A DNA stretch of 64,000 nucleotides. It comes from Streptomyces cadmiisoli. GTDB taxonomy: Bacteria; Actinomycetota; Actinomycetes; Streptomycetales; Streptomycetaceae. The position numbers and the translations under genes were made by a program. The stretch covers positions 2,852,001-2,916,000 of the forward strand of contig NZ_CP030073.1 of the NCBI RefSeq assembly GCF_003261055.1, read 5' to 3'. Below, in pieces: positions 30,109-37,972 of this stretch (the first letter of the stretch is position 1; every line of letters begins with the position of its first letter). The notes beneath the pieces are model-generated. The model did not search any database and was not told the DNA's origin. It saw nothing but the letters and a program-made list of their open reading frames with translations.

Positions 30109-30350
30109 AGATGAGAGATACACCCGCTCACAGGGGACTGTGGGCGGCATCAGGGCGGGGCCTCCCCAGCTTCGACCTGGTCGTGCCCTCGCGCACAACC
30201 GGAGCCGAAAGGCTCCGGGTCTCCTCACCGATCGGACAGTCGCCCGCCCCAGACCCCCCGGGGCGCGCGGCGTTCCGATCCGGACGGCCGCCTGGGAGCG
30301 GTTCGCCCTGAAGGGCCAGCGCATACCCCCCCCTTGCGCTGGCCCTTCAG
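30109..30350 (+). ncRNA. Candidate structured small RNA downstream of gabT
   Basis: Between gabT and the PAP2 gene lies a 484-bp gap with strong RNA structure on the plus strand. It has a 10-bp stem closed by a GGGA tetraloop (30124-30147), an 8-bp stem CCGGAGCC-GAAA-GGCTCCGG (30199-30218), a long hairpin with GATCGGA / TCCGATC arms around 30231-30289, and a 16-bp terminator (30308-30350). A possible promoter (CTGTCG-18-TAGGTT, -10 at 30097-30102) precedes it. A short reading frame over the same stretch has non-Streptomyces codon usage and no ribosome binding site. I know no family name for it. Confidence 0.5.
30308..30350 (+). terminator. Strong terminator closing the small-RNA candidate
   Basis: A perfect 16-bp stem, CTGAAGGGCCAGCGCA (30308-30323) with TGCGCTGGCCCTTCAG (30335-30350), has an 11-nt C-rich loop. 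It lies 325 bp beyond the gabT stop, far for a gabT terminator but right for a separate transcript starting near 30109. Confidence 0.5.
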
Positions 30351-30467
30351 CGTTGTCGGCGCGGCCGGCATCGTCCGCGTGTTCGACCCGGGGACCTCGG
30401 ACACCAATGGTCTGGACAGGGTGCGGGCGGTTTCCCGACCGGGTCGGCCCCCTGCGAAGCTGGTGCG

Positions 30468-31154
30468 GTGCCCCCGGTGTCCCGCGCGCTCCCTCCGCGT
30501 CCTGTCCTCGCGCTGCTCGCGCTGCTCGCCGTGCCCGTCGGCCTGTTCGTCCTGATCACCTGGCAGGTCGTCGCCGACGGGCCGCTGGTCGGGCTGGACG
30601 AGCGGATCAGTCGCGCGCTCGTCCGGCCCGACCGCGTCTCCGAACTCCTCGCCGATCTGGGCAATGTGCAGGTGGCCGTGCCCGTGCTGGTCCTCGCCGC
30701 GGTGTGCGCCGCGCTGCGGGCCCGGACCGCGGGGAGGGAACGCTGGTGGCTGCCGGGCGTGGCCGCCGCCGTCCTGATGGCGCTCGTCCCGGCCCTGGTC
30801 GTCCCGCTCAAGGAGCTGACCGACCGCCCCGGTACCCCGGTCGTCCCGCCGGCCACCGGCTACTACCCGTCCGGCCACACCGCGACCGCCGTCGTGGCCT
30901 ACGGCTGCGCGACCCTGCTCCTCCTCCCCTGGCTGCGCGGCACGCACCCGCGCCGGGCGCTGCTCCTGCTGTGCGCCGCCGTCAATCTCGGTGTCGGTTT
31001 CGGGCTGGTCCGGCGCGGCTACCACTGGCCGCTGGACGTGGTGGCCAGTTGGTGCCTGGGCGCGGCACTGATCGGCGGCTTCGTGGTGCTCGTCAGCCGA
31101 AGTAGCCGTCGAACGTCCGCTGGAACTCCCAGTTCGAGTAGCGGTCCCAGTTGA
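30468..31154 (+). CDS. PAP2-family membrane phosphatase
   Basis: 228 aa from the GTG at 30468. Integral membrane phosphatidic-acid-phosphatase-2 family: the three motifs are KELTDRP (KxxxxxxRP), YYPSGHTATA (PSGH) and RGYHWPLDVVASW (RxxxxxHxxxD). Five to six membrane helices. It dephosphorylates a lipid phosphate or undecaprenyl diphosphate; which one is not visible. Its last 62 bp overlap the end of the convergent chitinase gene. Confidence 0.5.
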   Translation: MPPVSRALPPRPVLALLALLAVPVGLFVLITWQVVADGPLVGLDERISRALVRPDRVSELLADLGNVQVAVPVLVLAAVCAALRARTAGRERWWLPGVAAAVLMALVPALVVPLKELTDRPGTPVVPPATGYYPSGHTATAVVAYGCATLLLLPWLRGTHPRRALLLLCAAVNLGVGFGLVRRGYHWPLDVVASWCLGAALIGGFVVLVSRSSRRTSAGTPSSSSGPS

Positions 31155-32901
31155 TCGACCAGGTCATCAGGCCGCGCAGCGCGGGCCAGGTGCCGTGGGT
31201 GGTGTAGGAGCCGCAGCTCGTCTTCTCGGTCAGACAGTCGAGTGCCTTGACGACCTCGCCCGGCTGGACGTGGCCGTTGCCCGCGTTGGTGGACGCCGGC
31301 ATGCCGATGGCCACCTGGTCGGGGCGCAGCGGCGGGAAGACGTTGTTCGCGTCGCCCGCCACCGGGAAGCCCGTCAGGAGCATGTCGGTCATGGCGATGT
31401 GGAAGTCGGCGCCGCCCATCGAGTGGTACTGGTTGTCCAGGCCCATGATCGGTCCGGAGTTGTAGTCCTGGACGTGCAGCAGGGTGAGATCGTCCCGCAT
31501 CGCGTGGATGACGGGCAGGTAGGCGCCCGCCCTCGGGTCCTGGCCGCCCCACTGGCCGGTGCCGTAGTACTGGTAGCCGAGCTGGACGAAGAAGGTCTCC
31601 GGCGCCATGGTCAGGACGAAGTCGTCGCCGTACTTCGCCTTGAGGGACTTCAGCGCCGAGATCAGGTTCACGATCACCGGAGTCCTCGGGTTCTTGAAGT
31701 CCGTGTCGTCGGCGTTCAGTGAGAGCGAGTGGCCCTCGAAGTCGATGTCCAGGCCGTCCAGGCCGTATTCGTCGATGATCCTGGAGACGGAGGAGACGAA
31801 GGTGTCGCGGGCCGCGGCCGTGGTGAGCTGCACCTGTCCGTTCTGGCCCCCGATCGAGATCAGCACCTTCTTGCCGGCCGCCTGTTTGGCCCTGATCGCC
31901 GCCTTGAACTCGGCGTCGCTCTCGACGTTCGGGCACTCGGCGACCGGGCAGCGGTCGAACCTGATGTCACCGGAGGTGACCGAGGTCGGCTCGCCGAAGG
32001 CCAGGTCGATGACGTCCCAGCTGTCGGGCACGTCGGCCAGCCGGGTGTAGCCGGAGCCGTTGGCGAAACTGGCGTGGAGGTAGCCGACCAGGGCGTGCGG
32101 CGGCAGGTCCGGGGAGCCGCCGGACCCCGGGGAGGTCGTCGCGGTCACCGTGGCCGAGCGCGCGGACTCGCCCGCGGCGTTCACCGCGGCGACCTGGAAG
32201 GAGTACGCCGCCGAGGGGGAGAGTCCGGTCACGGTGGTCGATGTGCCGCTGACCGTCCGGATCTTCTGCCCGTCGCGGTAGACGGCGTACTCGGTGGCTC
32301 CGGTGACCGCCGTCCAGGACAGGGCGACGCTGGACGACGTGACGGTGCCGGTTCTCAGGCCGGTCGGCGCGGCGGGCGGCTGGCCCGCGTCGACGCCGGG
32401 GCCGATCAGCGTCAGGTCGTCGGCGTGGTACGCGCCGGTGCCGTACCAGCCGTGGGTGTAGATGGTGACCCGCGTGGTCGACGGGCCGGTGCGGAAGGCC
32501 GTGGTGAGCTGCTGCCAGTCGGGGGCGGACTGGGTCCAGGTGGAGACGTCGGTGGTGCCGGTGCCGCTCGCACCGAGGTAGACGTAGGAGCCGCGGACGT
32601 AGCCGGCGAGCGTGTACTGGGAGTCGGGTCTCACGGTCACGGTCTGTGCGCATCTGGCGTTGTCACTGCCGGCCGGGGTCGCCTTCAGCGCCGAGCCGCC
32701 GCTGCGCACGGGGCTGCCGACCGTGGTGCCGGACGTGCAGGTCCAGCCGTCGAGGCCCGCTTCGAAACCGCCGTTGCGGGCGAGGTCCGCGTCGGCCGCA
32801 CGGGCGGCCGACGAGAGCGCGGTCATAGCGGGCACGGCCAGCAGGAAGGCCGCGCCGGCGGCGAGCAGCCGGGGACGCGCGAACGGTCTGTAGCGATCCA
32901 C
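31093..32901 (-). CDS. chiB: Secreted GH18 chitinase with CBM and Fn3 domains
   Basis: 602 aa. Signal peptide residues 1 to about 35 (ending ARAAD). A carbohydrate-binding module occupies about 36-165 (ADLARNGGFEAGLDGWTC), an Fn3 domain about 175-257 (PAAPTGLRTGTVTSSSVALSWTA, split as usual), and the GH18 catalytic domain about 270-602 with DGLDIDFEG near 382-390 (DxxDxDxE, catalytic Glu) and QDYNS. It cleaves chitin. From memory the gene order and domain layout match chiB of Streptomyces coelicolor. A DasR-type operator lies between its -35 and -10. Its 3' end overlaps the convergent PAP2 gene. Confidence 0.5.
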   Translation of the reverse strand: MDRYRPFARPRLLAAGAAFLLAVPAMTALSSAARAADADLARNGGFEAGLDGWTCTSGTTVGSPVRSGGSALKATPAGSDNARCAQTVTVRPDSQYTLAGYVRGSYVYLGASGTGTTDVSTWTQSAPDWQQLTTAFRTGPSTTRVTIYTHGWYGTGAYHADDLTLIGPGVDAGQPPAAPTGLRTGTVTSSSVALSWTAVTGATEYAVYRDGQKIRTVSGTSTTVTGLSPSAAYSFQVAAVNAAGESARSATVTATTSPGSGGSPDLPPHALVGYLHASFANGSGYTRLADVPDSWDVIDLAFGEPTSVTSGDIRFDRCPVAECPNVESDAEFKAAIRAKQAAGKKVLISIGGQNGQVQLTTAAARDTFVSSVSRIIDEYGLDGLDIDFEGHSLSLNADDTDFKNPRTPVIVNLISALKSLKAKYGDDFVLTMAPETFFVQLGYQYYGTGQWGGQDPRAGAYLPVIHAMRDDLTLLHVQDYNSGPIMGLDNQYHSMGGADFHIAMTDMLLTGFPVAGDANNVFPPLRPDQVAIGMPASTNAGNGHVQPGEVVKALDCLTEKTSCGSYTTHGTWPALRGLMTWSINWDRYSNWEFQRTFDGYFG

Positions 32902-32944
32902 AAGTGCCTCCGGGCATGGGGGAATTGGAGGGCGGAGCGCGACA

Positions 32945-32974
32945 CAACTTGGTCCAGACCAATTTGCTTGTCAA
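32945..32974 (-). promoter_or_regulatory. Chitinase promoter with DasR-responsive element (dre)
   Basis: On the minus strand TTGACA (32974-32969) is followed 18 bp later by AAGTTG (32950-32945). The spacer contains the palindromic TTGGTCCAGACCAA at 32949-32962, a close match to the dre consensus ACTGGTCTAGACCACT bound by the GlcNAc regulator DasR in chitin genes. DasR binding there would block polymerase until GlcN-6-P accumulates. Confidence 0.5.
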
Positions 32975-33001
32975 GACGTCCCGCCGGAGCCTGCCCGGCC
33001 G

Positions 33002-33031
33002 TTCGCGTCCGCCCGCGCGGGCGGACGCGAA
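33002..33031 (-). terminator. Perfect 30-bp palindrome, terminator of the gene ending at 33064
   Basis: TTCGCGTCCGCCCGC (33002-33016) is followed directly by its complement (33017-33031). With the flanking GCCCGGCCG / CGCCGGGC it forms a long hairpin between the upstream gene and the chitinase promoter, insulating one from the other. Confidence 0.5.
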
Positions 33032-33044
33032 TCGCCGGGCGGTC

Positions 33045-33066
33045 CCTGGTGCCGCGGCAGGCACTA
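33045..33066. repeat. TAGTGCC-type hairpin repeat at a stop codon
   Basis: GTGCCGCGGCAGGCACTAG at the end of the minus-strand gene: GTGCC pairs with GGCAC and CTA is the stop codon (TAG) of that gene. The core GCCGCGGCAGGC also occurs at 41722-41733 and, with one change, near 14940. Confidence 0.5.
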
Positions 33067-33516
33067 GCGGTCGTCCTCCACGGCGAGGCCCGCCGCCGCC
33101 TCGTGCATGGCCAGTTCGAGCAGCGCCGGGTCGGTCAGGGTGCCCGAGCCGTCCGGCGGGACCAGCCAGCGCACGCCGCGGGTCGCCCGGCCGGGGTACG
33201 GCACCACGATCCAGGTTCCGGCCCCGGCCGTGCGGATGCCCGTGCCGAGCCAGCGGGCCGCGGTTCCGGGCGGCACAAAGAAGCCCATGCGCCCGTCGCC
33301 GAAGTCGGCGAGCACCGGGCCGGGTTGGTCGATGATGCGGGTGATGACGTCGAGCGTGGGATAGCCGAGGTCGCCCGGCAGGATCAGTACGTCCCAGGCC
33401 TTGCCGGCCGGCAGCAGCGCCACCCCGTGGGGGTTGCGCTCCCACTCCCATCGGCAGGCCTCGGGGTCAGGTGCGACGGATGCCAGCCACTCGACCGCCG
33501 TCTTCGCCCCAGTCAT
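33064..33516 (-). CDS. Conserved hypothetical protein, primase/polymerase N-terminal-like
   Basis: 150 aa from the ATG at 33516, preceded by GGGAGG. The sequence WEWERNPHGVALLPAGKAWDVLILPGDLGYPTL (broken here at residue level) and GPVLADFGDGRMGFFVPPG resemble the N-terminal part of bifunctional primase/polymerase (Prim-Pol) proteins as found in Streptomyces plasmids. The catalytic acidic residues of an active primase are not evident. Such stand-alone short versions are common near chitinase and polyamine genes in Streptomyces and have no assigned role. Its TAG stop is inside a hairpin repeat. Confidence 0.5.
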   Translation of the reverse strand: MTGAKTAVEWLASVAPDPEACRWEWERNPHGVALLPAGKAWDVLILPGDLGYPTLDVITRIIDQPGPVLADFGDGRMGFFVPPGTAARWLGTGIRTAGAGTWIVVPYPGRATRGVRWLVPPDGSGTLTDPALLELAMHEAAAGLAVEDDR

Positions 33517-33631
33517 GAGGGACCTCCCTGTGTCTGTCGTGGACGCGGGTCGCGTCACGAGGGAGAGGGAGGTCCCCCGCCGGGCATTACGCAGGTTCCG
33601 GTGCCCTGTTGGAGTGAACCGGATCACAGGG

Positions 33632-35059
33632 TCAGCTGTCGAAGCCCAGCCCCAGCCGGTCCATCGTCCGCAGCCACAGGTTGCGCCGGCCGCCGTGGGC
33701 GTCCGCCCTGGCCAGCGACCACTTGGTGAGCGCGATACCGGTCCAGGCCAGGGGCTCGGGAGGGAACGGCAGCGGCTTGCGGCGCACCATCTCCAGTTCG
33801 GTGCGCTCCGTGCGCCGTCCCGCGAGCAGGTCCAGCATCACGTCCGCGCCGAACCGGGTGGCGCCGACGCCGAGCCCCGTGTAACCCGCGGCGTAGGCGA
33901 CCTTCCCGCCGTGCGCCGTGCCGAAGAAGGCCGAGAAGCGTGAACAGGTGTCGATCGCGCCGCCCCAGGCGTGAGTGAAACGCACCCCCTCCAACTGCGG
34001 GAAGCAGGTGAAGAAGTGACCGGCGAGCTTGGCGTACGTCTCGGGGCGGTCGTCGTACTCGGCGCGCACCCGGCCGCCGTACGGGTAGATCGCGTCGTAG
34101 CCGCCCCAGAGGATGCGGTTGTCGGCGGTCAGGCGGAAGTAGTGGAACTGGTTGGCGCTGTCCCCGAGGCCCTGCCGGTTCTTCCAGCCGAGCGCGCCGA
34201 GCCGGTCGGCGGTCAGCGGTTCGGTCATCAGGGCGTAGTCGTAGACCGGGACGGTGTAGGGACGGACGCGTCTGACCAGGCTGGGGAAGATGTTGGTGCC
34301 GAGCGCGACCTTGCGGGCGCGGACCCGGCCGTAGGGGGTGCGCACGGCCATTCCGGCGCCGTACGGCTTGAGGTCCAGGGCGGGCGTGTGCTCGTGGATG
34401 CGGACGCCCAGGTCCCGGCAGGCGCGCTTCAGACCCCAGGCCAGCTTGGCGGGATGGAGCATGGCGACGCCGCGGTGATCCCACAGACCCGCCTGGAAGG
34501 TGGGTGAGTCGACCTGGGCCCTGACCGCTTCGGCGTCCAGGAACTCGATGTCGTCGGCGAGGCCCTTGCGGCGCATCTCCTCGTACCAGTCCCGCAGTTC
34601 CCACGCCTGGTAGGTCTCGGTGGCCACGTCGATCTCGCCGGTGCGCTCGAACTCGCAGTCGATCCCGTGCCGGGCGACCGCCGCCTCGATCCCGTCGAGG
34701 TTGCGGGCGCCCAGCTCCTGGAGCCGGTGGATCTCGCCGGGCCAGCGGGCCAGGCCGTTGGGCAGGCCGTGGGTGAGGGTGGCGGCGCAGAATCCGCCGT
34801 TGCGGCCGGAGGCGGCCCAGCCCACCTCGCGGCCCTCCAGCAGGACCACGTCCGCCCGCGGATCGCGCTCCTTGGCGTTGAGCGCGGTCCACAGTCCGCT
34901 GTAACCACCGCCGACCACCAGCAGGTCGCAGGTCTCGGCGCCGGTGAGCGCGGGTTCGGGCCGGGGCCTGCCGGGGTCGTCCAGCCAGTACGGGACCGGC
35001 TGGGCGTCGGAAAGGGATTTCGTCCAGTCGTTGCCGGGGCTCATGGCGCTCGGGGCCAT
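33632..35059 (-). CDS. FAD-dependent oxidoreductase, gamma-glutamylputrescine-oxidase-like
   Basis: 475 aa. DAO-family flavoenzyme: CDLLVVGGGYSGLWTALNAKE (GxGxxG, residues about 45-63) binds FAD, VVLLEGREVGWAASGRNGGF is typical of the glutamylputrescine/glycine-oxidase group, and GATRFGADVMLDLLAGR closes the FAD site. It would oxidise putrescine or gamma-glutamyl-putrescine to the aldehyde, producing H2O2. It lies 35 bp downstream of potC on the same strand, so it ends the potDABC transcript. This coupling of transporter and oxidase supports a polyamine substrate. ATG 35059 follows AGGGAG. Confidence 0.5.
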   Translation of the reverse strand: MAPSAMSPGNDWTKSLSDAQPVPYWLDDPGRPRPEPALTGAETCDLLVVGGGYSGLWTALNAKERDPRADVVLLEGREVGWAASGRNGGFCAATLTHGLPNGLARWPGEIHRLQELGARNLDGIEAAVARHGIDCEFERTGEIDVATETYQAWELRDWYEEMRRKGLADDIEFLDAEAVRAQVDSPTFQAGLWDHRGVAMLHPAKLAWGLKRACRDLGVRIHEHTPALDLKPYGAGMAVRTPYGRVRARKVALGTNIFPSLVRRVRPYTVPVYDYALMTEPLTADRLGALGWKNRQGLGDSANQFHYFRLTADNRILWGGYDAIYPYGGRVRAEYDDRPETYAKLAGHFFTCFPQLEGVRFTHAWGGAIDTCSRFSAFFGTAHGGKVAYAAGYTGLGVGATRFGADVMLDLLAGRRTERTELEMVRRKPLPFPPEPLAWTGIALTKWSLARADAHGGRRNLWLRTMDRLGLGFDS

Positions 35060-35094
35060 GATTTCAACTCCCTACGAGGGTGTACGCCTCAGGC

Positions 35095-35895
35095 TCACGC
35101 CTTTTGCCTGCGGCGGCGGTTTCCGATGACCATCGAGGCCACCACGAACAGTACGGCGATCAGGAACATGGCCGTTCCGATGACATTGATCTGAACGGGC
35201 GTTCCGCGCTGCGCCGATCCCCAGACGAACATGGGGAAGGTGACGGTCGAGCCCGCGTTGAAATTGGTGATGATGAAATCGTCGAAGGAGAGCGCGAAGG
35301 CGAGCAGCGCGCCCGCGGCGATTCCGGGTGCGGCGATCGGCAGGGTGACCCTGAGGAAGGTCTGGACCGGGCCCGCGTACAGGTCCTGCGCGGCCTGCTC
35401 CAGTCTCGGGTCCATCGACATGACACGGGCCTTGACGGCCGTCACGACGAAGCTCAGGCAGAACATGACGTGGGCGATCAGGATCGTCCAGAACCCCAGC
35501 TGGACACCCATGTTGAGGAACAGGGTGAGCAGGGACGCCGCCATGACCACCTCGGGCATCGCCATCGGCAGGAAGATCAGCGAGTTGACGGCGCCGCGCG
35601 CGCGGAAGCGGTACCGCACCAGCGCGAAGGCGATCATCGTGCCGAGGAGGGTGGCGCCCAGCGTCGACCAGAACGCGATCTGGAGGCTGAGCGACAGCGA
35701 GCCGCACAGGTCGGCGACGCCGCACGGATCGGTCCACGCGGCCGTGGAGAATTCCTGCCACTCGTAGTTGAAGCGGCCCTTCGGATCATTGAAGGAGAAC
35801 ACCGTCACGACGATGTTCGGCAGCAGGAGGTAGCCGAGCGTGACCAGTCCCGCGATGACGACGAAATGGCGCTTGAGCCAGTTGACGAAGGTCAT
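35095..35895 (-). CDS. potC: Spermidine/putrescine ABC transporter permease PotC
   Basis: 266 aa, six membrane helices. The EAA loop is EQAAQDLYAGPVQTFLRVTLP (cytoplasmic coupling helix). PotC pairs with PotB to form the membrane channel. The start follows the potB stop without a gap (TAAATG), so it is translationally coupled. Substrate assignment comes from the similarity of the four-gene set and from the adjacent FAD oxidase. Confidence 0.5.
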   Translation of the reverse strand: MTFVNWLKRHFVVIAGLVTLGYLLLPNIVVTVFSFNDPKGRFNYEWQEFSTAAWTDPCGVADLCGSLSLSLQIAFWSTLGATLLGTMIAFALVRYRFRARGAVNSLIFLPMAMPEVVMAASLLTLFLNMGVQLGFWTILIAHVMFCLSFVVTAVKARVMSMDPRLEQAAQDLYAGPVQTFLRVTLPIAAPGIAAGALLAFALSFDDFIITNFNAGSTVTFPMFVWGSAQRGTPVQINVIGTAMFLIAVLFVVASMVIGNRRRRQKA

Positions 35896-36819
35896 TTAAA
35901 CCAGATCCTCCGTGCCGGACTTGCGGATGTAGAGCGTCACCATGATGAGGATCGCGAACATCAGGATGAACGACAGGGCCGCCGCCGTCGGATAGTCCAG
36001 AATCCGCAGGAACTGCGACTGGATGACGTTTCCGATCATGCGGGTGTCGGTGGAGCCGAGCAGATCGGCGTTCACGTAGTCGCCGCTGGCCGGGATGAAG
36101 GTCAGCAGCGTGCCGGAGACCACACCCGGCATGGACAGCGGGAAGGTGACCTTCCGGAAGGTGGTGGAGGGACGGGCGTACAGGTCGCCGGCCGCCTCGT
36201 GCAGCCGCCCGTCGATGCGCTCCAGCGAGGTGTAGAGCGGCAGGATCATGAACGGCAGGAAGTTGTACGTCAGACCGCACACCACCGCCAGCGGAGTGGC
36301 CAGCACACGGTCGCCGGCGGTGACGCCGAGCCAGCTGGTGACGTCCAGGACGTGCAGTGCGTCGAGGGCGCCGACCACCGGGCCGCTGTCCGCGAGGATC
36401 GTCTTCCAGGCGAGGGTGCGGATCAGGAAGCTGGTGAAGAACGGCGCGATCACCAGGATCATGATCAGGTTGCGCCAGCGGCCCGCCCGGAACGCGATCA
36501 GATAGGCCAGCGGGTAGCCCAGCAGCAGGCACAGGATCGTCGCGGAACCGGCGTACAGCACCGAGCGCAGGAACTGCGGCCAGTACTCGGACAGCGCGTT
36601 CCAGTAGGTGGCGAAGTGCCAGGTGACCTCGTAGCCCTCCTCCAGGGAGCCCGTCTGCACGGACGTGGAGGCCTGGTAGACCATCGGCAGCGCGAAGAAC
36701 ACCAGCAGCCAGAGGATGCCGGGCAGCAGCAGCCAGTACGGCGTCCGGCGGCCCCGTCGGCGCGGGGCTTTCGCCGGTGTCTCGGGCGCCGCGGGTGGCG
36801 CCTCGGTGAGCGTCGCCAT
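35896..36819 (-). CDS. potB: Spermidine/putrescine ABC transporter permease PotB
   Basis: 307 aa, six membrane helices after a basic N-terminus (KAPRRRGRRTPYW). The EAA loop is HEAAGDLYARPSTTFRKVTFP. Its start overlaps the potA stop by 1 bp (TGATG). It forms the inner-membrane channel with PotC and is driven by PotA. Confidence 0.5.
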   Translation of the reverse strand: MATLTEAPPAAPETPAKAPRRRGRRTPYWLLLPGILWLLVFFALPMVYQASTSVQTGSLEEGYEVTWHFATYWNALSEYWPQFLRSVLYAGSATILCLLLGYPLAYLIAFRAGRWRNLIMILVIAPFFTSFLIRTLAWKTILADSGPVVGALDALHVLDVTSWLGVTAGDRVLATPLAVVCGLTYNFLPFMILPLYTSLERIDGRLHEAAGDLYARPSTTFRKVTFPLSMPGVVSGTLLTFIPASGDYVNADLLGSTDTRMIGNVIQSQFLRILDYPTAAALSFILMFAILIMVTLYIRKSGTEDLV

Positions 36820-37967
36820 CAGACCTCTTCCTCGACCTTCTCTACGCCCGCCTCGATGTCCTGCGCGGCGTCCAGGCCGAAGGTGTGCGCCGGGCTCCAG
36901 TGCAGGACGACCTCGGCACCGGGGACCAACCGGGCGTCGCGGTCGACGTTCTGGGCGTAGACGGAGAGCTCGGGACAGACGGGGCTGTCGATGACGTACT
37001 GCGTGGAGACACCGATGAAGCTGGCGTCGGCGATCCGCCCGGTGACGCGGTTGCGGCCGTCCGGTATCTCGCCGGCCTCGTCCGCGTGCGTGAGGGATAT
37101 CTTCTCGGGGCGCACGCCGACCAGCACCTTGCCGCCGATCGTGGTCGCCGCGGAGCAGCGCGCCTCGGGGAGCACCAGCTTGCCGCCGCCCGCTCTGACG
37201 ACCGTCTCCCCACCGCTCAACGCGTCCACCTCGGCCTCGATCAGGTTCGAGGTGCCGAGGAAGTTGGCGACGAAGGTGGTGCGGGGGTTCTCGTACAGGT
37301 CGGCGGGGGCGCCGAGCTGCTCGACCCGGCCCGCGTTCATCACGGCGACCGTGTCGGCCATGGTCATGGCCTCCTCCTGGTCGTGCGTGACGTGCACGAA
37401 GGTGATGCCGACCTCGGTCTGGATGCGCTTGAGCTCCAGTTGCATCTGCCGCCGCAGCTTGAGGTCGAGGGCGCCCAGCGGCTCGTCGAGGAGCAGCACC
37501 TTGGGGTGGTTGATCAGGGCCCGTGCGACGGCCACGCGCTGCTGCTGCCCGCCGGAGAGCTGGTGCGGCTTCTTGCGGATGTGCTCGCCCAGTTGCACCA
37601 GCTCGAGCATGTCCTCGACCTGCTTCTTCACCGACTTGATGCCGCGTCGGCGCAGACCGAAGGCGACGTTCTCGAAGATGTCCAGGTGCGGGAAGAGCGC
37701 GTACGACTGGAAGACCGTGTTCACCGGCCGCTTGTACGGCGGCAGGTGTGTCACGTCCTGGTCGCCCAGCCGGACCGTGCCCGAGGTCGGCTCCTCCAGG
37801 CCCGCGATCATGCGCAGCGTGGTGGTCTTGCCGCAGCCCGAGGCGCCGAGCAGGGCGAAGAACGAGCCCTGCGGCACGGTCAGGTCCAGCGGGTGCACGG
37901 CTGTGAAGGAGCCGTAGGTCTTGCTGATTCCGTGGAGGCGGACGTCGCCGCTGCTGTCTGTCGTCAT
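36819..37967 (-). CDS. potA: Spermidine/putrescine ABC transporter ATPase PotA
   Basis: 382 aa from the ATG at 37967 (a GTG at 37976 overlapping the potD stop as GTGA is an alternative). Walker A LLGASGCGKTTTLRM (residues about 40-54), signature LSGGQQQRVAVARAL, Walker B VLLLDEPLGALDLKLR, H-loop VTHDQEEAM, and a C-terminal TOBE domain with VRPEKISLTHADEAGEIP. It hydrolyses ATP to drive polyamine import. Coupled to both potD and potB. Confidence 0.5.
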   Translation of the reverse strand: MTTDSSGDVRLHGISKTYGSFTAVHPLDLTVPQGSFFALLGASGCGKTTTLRMIAGLEEPTSGTVRLGDQDVTHLPPYKRPVNTVFQSYALFPHLDIFENVAFGLRRRGIKSVKKQVEDMLELVQLGEHIRKKPHQLSGGQQQRVAVARALINHPKVLLLDEPLGALDLKLRRQMQLELKRIQTEVGITFVHVTHDQEEAMTMADTVAVMNAGRVEQLGAPADLYENPRTTFVANFLGTSNLIEAEVDALSGGETVVRAGGGKLVLPEARCSAATTIGGKVLVGVRPEKISLTHADEAGEIPDGRNRVTGRIADASFIGVSTQYVIDSPVCPELSVYAQNVDRDARLVPGAEVVLHWSPAHTFGLDAAQDIEAGVEKVEEEV

Positions 37968-37972
37968 CGTCG

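Noticed and set aside
30111..30311. Short reading frame after gabT
   Set aside because: AGA, ACA and similar rare codons, no ribosome binding site, and strong RNA structure; treated as a non-coding RNA candidate.
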